NCBI GenBank assembly: GCA_907165275.2
Contig: OU015672.1
Span: 1,842,501-1,906,500, forward strand
Direction: 5' to 3'
From: Zygaena filipendulae
Taxonomy: Eukaryota > Arthropoda > Insecta > Lepidoptera > Zygaenidae
Length of the DNA: 64,000 nt
Part shown: positions 15,001 to 23,300 of the stretch, piece after piece
Position numbering within the stretch: the stretch's first letter is position 1
Layout of the letters: every line of letters starts with the position of its first letter
Notes under the pieces: generated by a model
What the model was told of the DNA's origin: nothing
Database searches by the model: none
Seen by the model: only the letters and a program-made list of their open reading frames with translations
Translations under genes and position numbers: made by a program

Positions 15001-18000
15001 GGCCAAGTGCGAGTCGGACTCGCACACGAAACATTCCGTACCATTATTATCTATAAAAGCCACGTTATTTTTGAGTGTCGTGAGGCTATATCATCGTACA
15101 ACAGATGGCGCTAGGACTTTTTTAACAAAAAGTGTGTTTTGCGTTTCTAATCTCTCGTGATTTTGACATACAATTATTTTTCGAATTGTATGTGAATGCA
15201 ATGTAAACCTATTTTTCTTAAACATGTGCGGAAATATTGTCATTACTTTTGAATAAAGAACACGCAAAGTATCATATTTACGTAGTCTGAAAAACCAAAA
15301 TCACTTCCCGGCGCGTTCTTTGAATTTGGAACGAAGAGCGCGCCGGCAATGTTGTATGAAACGGTATGCTGTTTGAATTTAGAACTCTTTCATCTATCGT
15401 ACACATTGCGTTCTCGTGGCTGTATAGCCACAGATGCGTTTACCTTTCAGCACAAACGGTAAAAAAAATGGCGGTAAAGCGGAGTTCGTTTTATTTATTT
15501 ATTTGATTTATTTATTTTTATTTTGTTAATAAATTAAATTTATTATGTAAAAGGCCCTTTTATTTTATTTATTTATGAAATTAATATTATAAAGAGGTAA
15601 AGTTTGTGACTTTGTGAGATTGTAGGTGGTAATCTCTGGATCTACTGAACCGATTTTGATCATTTTTTTAGCAATAGAAAGCCACCAAAGCCAGTTATTT
15701 GTGAGTGTCTTGGCTATATTGTAATTCTGAAATTACCGCGAGCGAAACCGCGGGAACAGCTAGTATTATAATATTAAAAATCTCACGCATCACGCATGAA
15801 CGGCTGGACAAATTTCGCTAATTCTTTTTTGTTGTGTTTGTTATTGTAAGAAGAAGGTTCTTATGAAAAAAGTTTGGAGCTCTTGCGGCAATTCCAAAAC
15901 TCACGCGGTGAATCTCCAAAATGGTTGAACCGATTTTAAAAGGACTTCACTACTAATTAGCATAACGAGTAAATTAGGCTACTTTGGAGTAGAGAATTCT
16001 GAAACTCACGCGGTTCACGGTTGAAACTGCGGGGCACAGCGGTATCCTTATTAATATTATAAATGTGAAAGTAAGTTTATTTATTTGTTTGTTCGTTTAT
16101 TTGCTTATTTGTTTGTTTGTTTATTTGTTTGTTTGTTACGCTTTCACGCCTCAACGGCTCAATGGATCATTATGAAATTTTGTATCCACGTCGTCAGGGA
16201 TACAAGGGGAATTCCCACGGGAACTCCGAAATTACCACGGGTGAAACCACTGGGGACAGCTAGTAATATTATAAAGAGTGAAGATTTGTATTTATGTTAT
16301 TTTTGTTTTTAATTTCAATTTCAATAAACTCAAAAACTACTGGAAAGATTTTAAAAATTGTTTCACCATTATATTTATTCCTGAGTAACATAGGCTACAT
16401 TATAACCCGGAACTCCCGCGGGAACTCCAGTGTAAGTAATAAAGAAAAAAAATTGTGATGCGGTAACGTGCCCAAAGTTTTACTTCTAACTTCTCGTCTA
16501 CTTATAACACTCTGCGTAGGGCCCAAAGCGATTGTTATGCCATACTGTTGAGAACCAGCTTCGAACATTCCCACGGCTCTGATCTTTCTACTCGCCTCAT
16601 AATATATCTTCTCTTCTTAACGTTATTTTGCATTGATTCTAATCAGAAGTATGGCAGAAATTTTACTGATTTATCCTCAAACGCGTTATAGGATTATATA
16701 GGAACTAGATTCGCCCTGTGCGCGAGCTGCGAGCAGCTCGCGTTTCAGAGCCAGGGCCGAAACAATTTCCCCATACAAACAACTAATGTTCGGCGGCCAT
16801 CTTGAAAAATGACGCAATCGAAAAACTGATTCGATATTCGGCATCAGCGATCCCAAAAACCCCCGGATGCCGAACCTCACCCGGATCGGATCAACTTTTT
16901 TTTCGGCCGCCATTTTGAATCCGCCATTTTGGATTTTTACCACGCCAGGCGGTTGCCCCCCATTGACCTCTATGACATTTGTTTGAGCACCCCCTACCTG
17001 ACTCTTTTAGTTTCGGAGATAATCGAGTTTGAATTTTGTTCGGCGGCCATGTTTTTTTCCGCCATTTTGAAAAAAAAGTTACACTATTGAAATTTGCCCA
17101 AGGTATGGATGAAATTTAGTTAGAAACGTTTTCACTTTCGATGGATAGTTTCGGCGGGCAGTCGACTCACTACCTGATGAGAAGCAGGAATCGAAGATGT
17201 CGAGGTTTTCCCATAATCACCGAAACGTCCCCTCTACATGTTCCATACATTATATCAACCTAGAGATGCTCCTTCTGGGAGAACAATTATGTCAATGAGT
17301 GAGTGGTAATCCAGCTTTATATATTATAATAATACGGCTTGAAAGATTTTAATTTTTTGACAGATATAAGAAAAACGTTATTCTTTTTTCTAAATGAAGA
17401 AATTTACGAAAAAGTACAATACAAAACAATACAAACATTCTTTATTGTCACCAAAAACAAAAAATATAAACTTAATAAATATAGCTCATCGCTTAATAAA
17501 AATTTTTTGGGTTATGTATCGGAGCGATGCATAACTTCCTCCACTATAATACAATATTCGGCGCGTACGCCGCCCACAGCAAAAAAAATCGAACCGGTAG
17601 GCGCGGGCGTAGCGCTTGGAATTTCGTAGATAGGTCACCTCCAAACTAATGTTGAATAACTATTAAAGTATAAATTTTTTCGACATAAAATATATTTTAA
17701 TCATTTTATTGTTTATTTTTTTAAATGGGGTGTATCAGGTTTTCAGTTAATTCATTAACACGTTGTATTATGTATTATACCGAATAAAAAATTTATGAAA
17801 ACAATGACAATTAGGTACCTACGCCCGCGAGTTTGTCATTCGTTTGCGTACCTTCGGAGAGGCTAGGCAAAAAACGTGCGTGTTATACATGAAAGAAAGA
17901 AAGAAAGAAAGAAAGAAAATACATTTATTTCAGCTCAACACACAAGAAAACATACATACAATCGAACATAGAACCTCCTCCTTTTTGGAAGTCGGTTAAA

Positions 18001-18788
18001 AAAGAGACAAACATAAGCAAAACAGCAAGATTCTAAAGAAGACATAATATGTCTTGTATGATACAGCCGGTTAGGTTTATTTTTTTATTTTTTTGAGATA
18101 GTAGTAGGTAAGTACCTAATTATTTAAATGAAATAACTTTATTGTTTAAATATTTAAATAAATAGGTTTCACTTTTTGTCTTAAAACACAGGTGATTCTT
18201 TTTTTGGTAAAAATTTGCGTAATTATGATAAAATGATCCTACGAGTAAAGTTGAAAGAAAAAGCTCTTTGCCAGTTTTCTTCTTCTAATTAGGTAAAAAG
18301 CACTAGTGCGTAATCGTCAAATTTTCGCACGCTATATTGCAGTTTTTAAGCAACTGTATTAAAAAATAATTATTAATTCCCTTACGATTATAACGAGGTC
18401 GTTTTAAAAATTTATAACATAATCCCATTAAACAGGCATTACTTTTTTAGATAGAATTAGATACTTATAATTACAAGGCTAAAATCATATCTTTCGTTCA
18501 AAAAATAAATCCGGTAGCGACACAGGACGTTCTGAGCACGATATACGAACGGCACATCAAATAAACAGAAGAAGAAGAAGAGCGGGATGCGAACAAAAAA
18601 ATACCTATATCCACTTAAAAAATACAATTTTCACTGTAAAATAAAATAATGACTTCTAAAACAGCCGATATGAAAAAAATATATCTATGTTGACATGATC
18701 CTTTTGTTTTCATTAATAATATTGTAATTGTTAATTAGTTTAACGATTGTTTCACTCACCACAGGACGAGCACTTTTAACAGCGACAT
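1..18788 (-). CDS. GH1 gene 1: 5' part of a second beta-glucosidase/myrosinase-like gene (six exons visible, runs off the left edge)
   Basis: Paralogue of the gene at 40595-60105. Exons seen: 18760-18788, 6171-6277, 5222-5369, 3941-4107, 2308-2568, 147-235, giving 267 aa in one frame. Landmarks: signal peptide starting [10 protein letters not shown] with likely cleavage after TNA (residue 18); [54 protein letters not shown]; and [10 protein letters not shown] with the predicted acid/base Glu185. The nucleophile exon lies outside the window, so catalytic competence cannot be checked. Intron 1 is 12.5 kb and contains the left arm of a large inverted duplication. All other visible introns hold Helitron copies. 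A role in glucoside hydrolysis, digestive or plant-defence related, is inferred from the family only. Confidence 0.9.
147..235 (-). CDS. GH1 gene 1 exon 6
   Basis: 89 nt preceded by a T-rich tract and TTTTTCAG, with donor CAA|GTAAGC. It encodes [20 protein letters not shown] and then LADFAMQYQ. Length and phase match gene 2 exon 6. Later exons are beyond the left edge. Confidence 0.9.
783..1046 (+). repeat. tRNA-derived SINE, near full length
   Basis: Pol III A box TGGGCGCAATGG at 795-806 and B box GGTTCGATTCC at 840-850, followed by a tRNA-unrelated body and a (TAT)n tail ending about 1046. No cloverleaf that would make a functional tRNA. It lies in intron 5 of GH1 gene 1. Confidence 0.82.
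2308..2568 (-). CDS. GH1 gene 1 exon 5 (acid/base glutamate)
   Basis: 261 nt with acceptor TTCCAG|GC and donor G|GTAAGC. It encodes [20 protein letters not shown], then [13 protein letters not shown] with the acid/base Glu, and ends [18 protein letters not shown]. Confidence 0.95.
2985..3689 (+). mobile_element. Head-to-tail tandem of Helitron-like units
   Basis: Two copies of a GAAAGTTGTGTT unit: the first to CTAG at 3385-3388, the second from about 3401 to CTAG at 3686-3689. The first contains an additional internal repeat (about 3110-3240 against 3255-3388, each starting ATGAAATTTTGCATACTTAG). It lies in intron 4 of GH1 gene 1. Confidence 0.85.
3708..3827 (+). repeat. 5'-truncated copy of the same SINE
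   Basis: Matches the 3' half of 783-1046 (GTATATGCCACG, CTTATAGCTTAGTG, GATCAAGTAG, TGTGTTGTGAAGTG) with a (TAT)n tail. It follows directly after a Helitron end. Confidence 0.8.
3941..4107 (-). CDS. GH1 gene 1 exon 4
   Basis: 167 nt with acceptor TTCCAG|A and donor G|GTAAGA. It encodes [20 protein letters not shown] and [17 protein letters not shown]. Confidence 0.95.
4154..4418 (+). mobile_element. Lep1-type non-autonomous Helitron (complete)
   Basis: Starts TCCTACTAATATT and ends with hairpin GCGGGTGAAACCGC and then CTAG, flanked by A and T. Body includes a GGATGGATGGAT stretch. It lies in intron 3 of GH1 gene 1. Confidence 0.88.
5222..5369 (-). CDS. GH1 gene 1 exon 3
   Basis: 148 nt with acceptor TTTCAG|AC and donor AG|GTGAGC. 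It encodes [20 protein letters not shown], then [17 protein letters not shown], ending LGLDYYR. Confidence 0.95.
5485..5975. mobile_element. TIR element carrying a coding remnant
   Basis: Inverted ends: AACCTACGATCAGTAGGTAG then TTTCGAAGTCGGTGCCAAGC on the left; GCTTGGCACTGACTTCGAAA then CAGTGTATACGTAGGTT elsewhere on the right. Between them the plus strand reads an acidic frame ([20 protein letters not shown] then [17 protein letters not shown]), a stop near 5709, then [15 protein letters not shown] in a shifted frame. I do not recognise the protein. It lies in intron 2 of GH1 gene 1. Confidence 0.6.
6171..6277 (-). CDS. GH1 gene 1 exon 2
   Basis: 107 nt with acceptor TTTTCCAG|T and donor G|GTGAGT. 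It encodes [16 protein letters not shown] and [15 protein letters not shown], the GH1 N-terminal signature. Confidence 0.95.
6545..7040. mobile_element. TIR element of the CGAAGTCGGT family, interrupted by a Helitron
   Basis: Left arm AAAATAACAAAATACCTATT ... AATAATTTATTGGTA pairs with the right arm ... ACCAATAATAATATTACGTG ... AAATCGGTATTTTGTTATTT. The centre is occupied by a minus-strand Helitron starting near 6671. It lies in intron 1 of GH1 gene 1. Confidence 0.65.
7515..7930. mobile_element. MITE with AGGTCCGTATTCCA terminal inverted repeats
   Basis: Ends AGGTCCGTATTCCAAAAGGT and ACCTTCTGGAATACGGACCT, flanked by TTA on both sides (left flank CTTA shares TTA with right flank TTAG), suggesting a TTA target duplication. 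The interior has several CTCAAG and AACCAATCAGAG repeats. About 416 bp. Confidence 0.75.
9095..9310. repeat. AATAAT-tailed retroelement 3' fragment
   Basis: (AAT)n then AATCCTTTATTGACATGCAT and AAAGGGCTCTTTC ... GAAAGAGCC-like pieces. Resembles the reversed end of a retroelement; lies in intron 1 of GH1 gene 1. Confidence 0.45.
10950..12200. repeat. Region with four copies of a CTCGAGnGnGTCAGAT motif
   Basis: Direct copies at about 10954-10975 and 11221-11242 (GAAATACTCGAGCGNGTCAG); inverted copies at 12043-12064 and 12181-12196. The intervening DNA resembles no family I can name. It may be a TIR element with subterminal repeats. Confidence 0.5.
12259..12496. mobile_element. Palindromic MITE (CTCAGAGTCGACTTTAATG family)
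   Basis: About 238 bp that fold almost completely on themselves: GCCGCACTCAGAGTCGACTT on the left pairs with GTCTCTGAGTGCGGCGGT on the right, and CAAAACTGCCGCAATCAGA pairs with TCTGATTGCGGCAGTTTTG. Other copies: 22211-22449, a half copy at 13409-13540 and a degenerate one at 48709-48887. Confidence 0.85.
13409..13540. repeat. Half copy of the palindromic MITE
   Basis: Carries only one arm (GCTGCACTCGAGTCGACTTT to TTAATTAGTTGAATG). The loss of one arm removes the hairpin. Confidence 0.7.
13731..14060. mobile_element. CRE-bearing MITE copy 1
   Basis: About 330 bp with ends TAGGGATGTTGACTA and GTCAACCTGCCCATT and long imperfect inverted repeats containing TAGTCCGTC / GACGGACTA. Carries TGACGTCA at 13881-13888 and 13925-13932. 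Lies in intron 1 of GH1 gene 1. Confidence 0.85.
14201..14860 (-). mobile_element. Helitron with four tandem core units
   Basis: Opens ACTAGCTGACC with a CGCGG hairpin (minus-strand 3' end) and closes AATATTAGTATAGA. Between them about four roughly 165-bp units repeat the order GGAGTTCC, AAAGTACC, TAGCTTCCTATAAGTG, CAGTAGATCCAG. Lies in intron 1 of GH1 gene 1. Confidence 0.8.
16045..16263 (+). mobile_element. Lep1-type Helitron in left inverted-repeat arm
   Basis: TCCTTATTAATATTATAAAT start and GGGGACAGCTAG end, A/T flanks. The same copy is mirrored at about 19678-19897 in the right arm, so it predates the duplication. Its TTTGTTTG run creates a spurious hydrophobic reading frame in each arm. 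Confidence 0.85.
16705..17332 (-). mobile_element. Helitron (628 bp) inserted in the left inverted-repeat arm
   Basis: Read on the minus strand, the 3' end is a 10-bp GC-rich hairpin (CGCGAGCTGC / GCAGCTCGCG) followed by GAATCTAG and a T in the flank. The other end is TA-rich and does not show the canonical TC. The right arm of the inverted duplication gives the empty site: the element sits between A and T of GCCGTA^TTCC. Helitrons are known to insert at AT. It has no coding capacity. Confidence 0.8.
17541..17765. repeat. Left-truncated CAACGTG MITE
   Basis: Retains the right two-thirds (ATACAATATTCGGCGCG to AACACGTTG). Lies in the loop of the large inverted duplication, just inside the left arm. 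Confidence 0.75.
17889..17918. repeat. (GAAA)n microsatellite
   Basis: About seven GAAA units, followed by an AATACATTTATTT tail-like segment. In the loop of the inverted duplication, about 840 bp from gene 1 exon 1. Confidence 0.8.
18760..18788 (-). CDS. GH1 gene 1 exon 1 (signal-peptide exon, 29 nt)
   Basis: Encodes MSLLKVLVL plus TG, with donor TG|GTGAGTGAAA identical to gene 2 exon 1. Spliced to 6277 it makes Cys10 and then VLVTVTNA, a clean signal peptide. It sits alone inside the loop of the 15056-20887 inverted duplication, 12.5 kb from exon 2, so the link is inferred from phase, motif and homology. Confidence 0.78.
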
Positions 18789-18842
18789 ATTTACAACACA
18801 GCTGTCACAATAATATTGTATAACGGTCTAATTATTATCTTA

Positions 18843-18850
18843 TATTTATA
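18843..18850 (-). promoter_or_regulatory. Putative TATA box of GH1 gene 1
   Basis: TATAAATA on the minus strand, 55-62 bp upstream of the ATG at 18788. This would put the transcription start around 18815 with a roughly 30-nt leader. AT-rich DNA makes chance matches common. Confidence 0.35.
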
Positions 18851-19110
18851 CATTTATTTATCACGATTGTTTTGGTCGTAGCGTAGCATCAGAGACGCTA
18901 TTAGTCGAACAAGGGGTGCCAAACTGCGAACACTTCAAATTATCACTGTCATCTATAAGTATAGATTAATAAGCTTCAATAATTTTCAACTCAGTAAACA
19001 AACTTCATGTGAAATTTGTTTACGGAGTAATAATTACTATTGACTAATGGTATATGTTTACTTTTAAGCAATAAGGCCGCCCTTTGTTGCCTGTATTTCC
19101 CAGCATGTAT

Positions 19111-20887
19111 TTTATATTTTTTGTTTTTAGTGACAATAAAGAATGTTTGTATTGTACTTTTTCGTAAATTTCTTCATTTAGAAAAAAGAATAACGTTTTT
19201 CTTATATCTGTCAAAAAATTAAAATCTTTCAAGCCGTATTCCTATATAATCCTATAACGCGTTTGAGGATAAATCAGTAAAATTTCTGCCATACTTCTGA
19301 TTAGAATCAATGCAAAATAACGTTAAGAAGAGAAGATATATTATGAGGCGAGTAGAAAGATCAGAGCCGTGGGAATGTTCGAAGCTGGTTCTCAACAGTA
19401 TGGCATAACAATCGCTTTGGGCCCTACGCAGAGTGTTATAAGTAGACGAGAAGTTAGAAGTAAAACTTTGGGCACGTTACCGCATCACAATTTTTTTTCT
19501 TTATTACTTACACTGGAGTTCCCGCGGGAGTTCCGGGTTATAATGTAGCCTATGTTACTCAGGAATAAATATAATGGTGAAACAATTTTTAAAATCTTTC
19601 CAGTAGTTTTTGAGTTTATTGAAATTGAAATTGAAAACAAAAATAACATAAATACAAATCTTCACTCTTTATAATATTACTAGCTGTTCCCAGTGGTTTC
19701 ACCCGTGGTAATTTCGGAGTTCCCGTGGGAATTCCCCTTGTATCCCTGACGGCGTGGACACAAAATTTCATAATGATCCATTGAGCCGTTGAGGCGTGAA
19801 AGCGTAACAAACAAACAAATAAACAAACAAACAAATAAGCAAATAAACGAACAAACATATAAATAAACTTACTTTCACATTTATAATATTAATAAGGATA
19901 CCGCTGTGCCCCGCAGTTTCAACCGTGAACCGCGTGAGTTTCAGAATTCTCTACTCCAAAGTAGCCTAATTTACTCGTTATGCTAATTAGTAGTGAAGAT
20001 CTTTTAAAATCGGTTCAACCATTTTGGAGATTCACCGCGTGAGTTTTGGAATTGCCGCAAGAGCTCCAAACTTTTTTCATAAGAACCTTCTCCTTACAAT
20101 AACAAACACAACAAAAAAGAATTAGCGAAATTTGTCCAGCCGTTCATGCGTGATGCGTGAGATTTTTAATATTATAATACTAGCTGTTCCCGCGGTTTCG
20201 CTCGCGGTAATTTCAGAATTACAATATAGCCAAGACACTCACAAATAACTGGCTTTGGTGGCTTTCTATTGCTAAAAAAATGATCAAAATCGGTTCAGTA
20301 GATCCAGAGATTACCACCTACAATCTCACAAACTCACAAACTTTACCTCTTTATAATATTAATTTCATAAATAAATAAAATAAAAGGGCCTTTTACATAA
20401 TAAATTTAATTTATTAACAAAATAAAAATAAATAAATAAAATAAATAAATAAAACGAACTCCGCTTTACCGCCATTTTTTTTACCGTTTGTGCTGAAAGG
20501 TAAACGCATCTGTGGCTATACAGCCACGAGAACGCAATGTGTACGATAGATGAAAGAGTTCTAAATTCAAACAGCACACCGTTTCATACAACATTGCCGG
20601 CACGCTCTTCGTTCCAAATTCAAAGAACGCGCCGGGAAGTGATTTTGGTTTTTCAGACTACGTAAATATGATACTTTGCGTGTTCTTTATTCAAAAGTAA
20701 TGACAATATTTCCGCACATGTTTAAGAAAAATAGGTTTACATTGCATTCACATACAATTCGAAAAATAATTGTATGTCAAAATCACGAGAGATTAGAAAC
20801 GCAAAACACACTTTTTGTTAAAAAAGTCCTAGCGCCATCTATTGTACGATGATATAGCCTCACGACACTAAAAAATAACGTGGCTTT
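19111..20887. repeat. Right arm of large inverted duplication (1777 bp)
   Basis: Reverse complement of 15056-17470 without the 628-bp insertion. The match ends at TTTATATTTT (inner edge) and at TAACGTGGCTTT (outer edge). It lies in the 5' flank of GH1 gene 1, so exon 1 and its TATA box are in the 1.64-kb loop (17471-19110). Confidence 0.93.
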
Positions 20888-22210
20888 CTGTTGGTAAAAT
20901 AATTTTCAAAATCAGTTTAGTAGATCCAGATATTACCCGGCCTCTACAAGACACAAAGCACAAACTCACAAACTTTGTAATATTAGTATAGGTATAGATT
21001 ATTATAGAGATATATTATATTCACAAATAGACCAAAAAAAGCACAAGTATTTAATTCTCGTCGGACGCGGTCATGATTCTCTTCCCGAGTGGAAATCCCT
21101 TCTTGCCTAACCTATTTCATGCTTAATTGTAATATAATATTTGAAAATTTATTTTCGACGTATCAGCTACGTATTTTTTCATCTTGTACGTCTTTAAATA
21201 TATCCGTACGTACGTCTTTTAATACGTCGTAAGTTCTTAAAATTGCAAGAACACAAATATTATTATATCTTATACTAAACGAGTCTTTATTGCGTAATTA
21301 ATTGAACAGAATATTGATTATTTTGTTATTATTCAAAACATGTATGAAATACATAAACACATAAATACATGAAATTGAAAAATAGACTGTTATCGAAATA
21401 ATATATAAAATAAAAAAAAAATAAACTGTTATCAAGGATGGAAACGAAAGCTAAAGTTAGAAATTTGTATATTGAGCACATTTCTTTACTTTGTAACGTC
21501 GCGCGTCGCGCGTCGTAAGCAGCTGCTGACAGAGTTTTTGTACCTTCAAATTTACTATTACTATTACAGGCACACCCTGCCTGGGTATGCCTGTAATATT
21601 TGAAGAGTTCCCTCGATTTCTTCAAGATGGATGGATGAATGATCAGATTCCGACTTGGTGAACATACAAAAAAATATACCTACAGCCGAATACAGAACCT
21701 CCTCCTTTTTAAAGGCGGTTAAAAACAAGAACTGCAGAATTTTTGTGTCACGCGGCGCGGGTGAAACCGCGGGCACAGCTAGTATTGATTAAAGAATAAA
21801 GATATTATGTAATAATATGACTAAGCAAAAATGTTTGTTGAAAAAGTATCGTGAAAAAATTCGATATCTATATCAATAATTATTTTAAATCTGAAAGTCT
21901 CTTACATATAAATATAAATTAATGCTTTGCCCTGAATGACTGACTGACGGATCAACGCACAGCCTAAACCGCTGATCGTATAGAGACCTGAAACTTAGAG
22001 TGTGTGTTCTTTGTATGACGCAGGCATCTGATAAGAAAGGATTTTTGAAAATTCAACAAATGAAATTCATACAAATTCAAGGGCTGAATGAAAATGGCGG
22101 TGGGGATGAAAGGGGGTTGCAAAGTTTGTATGGAACAATTCCGCGGGAACTTCAAAATTATCGCGGGTGAAACCAACCGCGTGGGACAGTTAGTTATAAA
22201 TATTTAGTTA

Positions 22211-22449
22211 ACCGCCGTACTCAGAGTCGGCTTTAATGATTACTTAGTTAAGTATAGATTTTTAAAACAAAACTGCCGCAATCAGAGACGTTCAGTAAAT
22301 TAAAGTTAATTGGCATTCAATGAGATGTAACTTAATTAGTTAAATGCCGACTATCATTAATTTCCAGAACGTCTCTGATTGCGGCAGTCTTGTTTTAAAA
22401 ATCTATACTTAACTAAGTAATCATTAAAGTCGACTCTGAGTGCGGCGGT
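22211..22449. mobile_element. Palindromic MITE (CTCAGAGTCGACTTTAATG family)
   Basis: ACCGCCG...CTCAGAGTCGGC at the left and GTCGACTCTGAGTGCGGCGGT split at the right; same family and almost the same length as 12259-12496. Intergenic. Confidence 0.85.
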
Positions 22450-23004
22450 AAGTTCTTTATCGTTTTAATTGAACACCAATGTCTTATCGTTTAGGGAAAG
22501 AACTGTTTGTTATCTTAATGCACGTCATGTGTATCTTTTTATAAAATAAATGTTTTTTATTATTTAATTAATAATATTTTTAACCGTTTGGAAGTCGGTT
22601 TTAATTGTTTTGTTAAAATATTGTTTATTTTTCGCGATTAAGCGAGTCGGTTTGTAATTTATCTAAGTTACCTAATGTCAACTGCTCATCACCTTTTAAA
22701 AAAACTAATGCTTTTCTCGATGCAGGGACGTCAAGGTCTTCAAGATCCCATCATCAGATCCCGACTTGGTGACAATGGGACCAACTTGGGAGTAAACCCT
22801 TTCAACCAAAAAAAAGGATTTTCCAAATCGCTTTAACCGTCTTCGAGTAGGTAATTGGTCAACATACAAAAATAACATACATACAATGAATCCCCTTTTT
22901 TGGAAGTCGGTTAAAAACAAAGTCTGTCTGTCCCTATGTATGCTTAGATCATTGAAACCACGCAACGGATTCTCATGCGGTTTTCACTAATAGAAAGAGT
23001 GATT

Positions 23005-23300
23005 CAGTGCATCCGCATCCGCAATAATCAATGCGGATGTTCATGTGGATGCAGATGTAATACAAGTTGGGCGGGGCCGGCGAAGGAAAATGATTATGTG
23101 AAGTTAAAAAATAAGAGCATTATTCTTAATACTACTTTTCATTAATAAAAATGTTAGATCCCTAGTCATTGTTGTAATTCTTTATTCATATACTATATTT
23201 ATATAAGATCTCAAACATCCGCATCCGCGGATGTGAGCCATCAAAAATCTGCATCTGCATTCACATCCGCGGATGTGAAAAAATCTGCATCCGCAATAGC
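23005..23300. repeat. CATCCGCATCCGC-rich inverted repeat region
   Basis: Clusters of GCATCCGCATCCGC at the left and ACATCCGCGGATGTGA / CTGCATCCGCAAT at the right frame a 190-bp AT-rich centre. Possibly a TIR transposon with degenerate ends; family unknown to me. Confidence 0.5.

Larger units (their letters stand above)
15056..17470. repeat. Left arm of large inverted duplication (about 1.78 kb plus a 628-bp Helitron insertion)
   Basis: This stretch is repeated in inverted orientation at 19111-20887. Over the 78 bases I aligned by eye near 15300-15380, two differ. The arm carries older Helitron copies, a TTTATTTGTTTG simple-repeat stretch and the start of a CTTTATTG-containing tail, all duplicated in the other arm. 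It lies in intron 1 of GH1 gene 1. Confidence 0.93.

Noticed and set aside
16085..16312. Hydrophobic frame [18 protein letters not shown], present also inverted at 19616-19858
   Set aside because: Created by a TTTGTTTG simple repeat inside a Helitron that is duplicated in both inverted-repeat arms.
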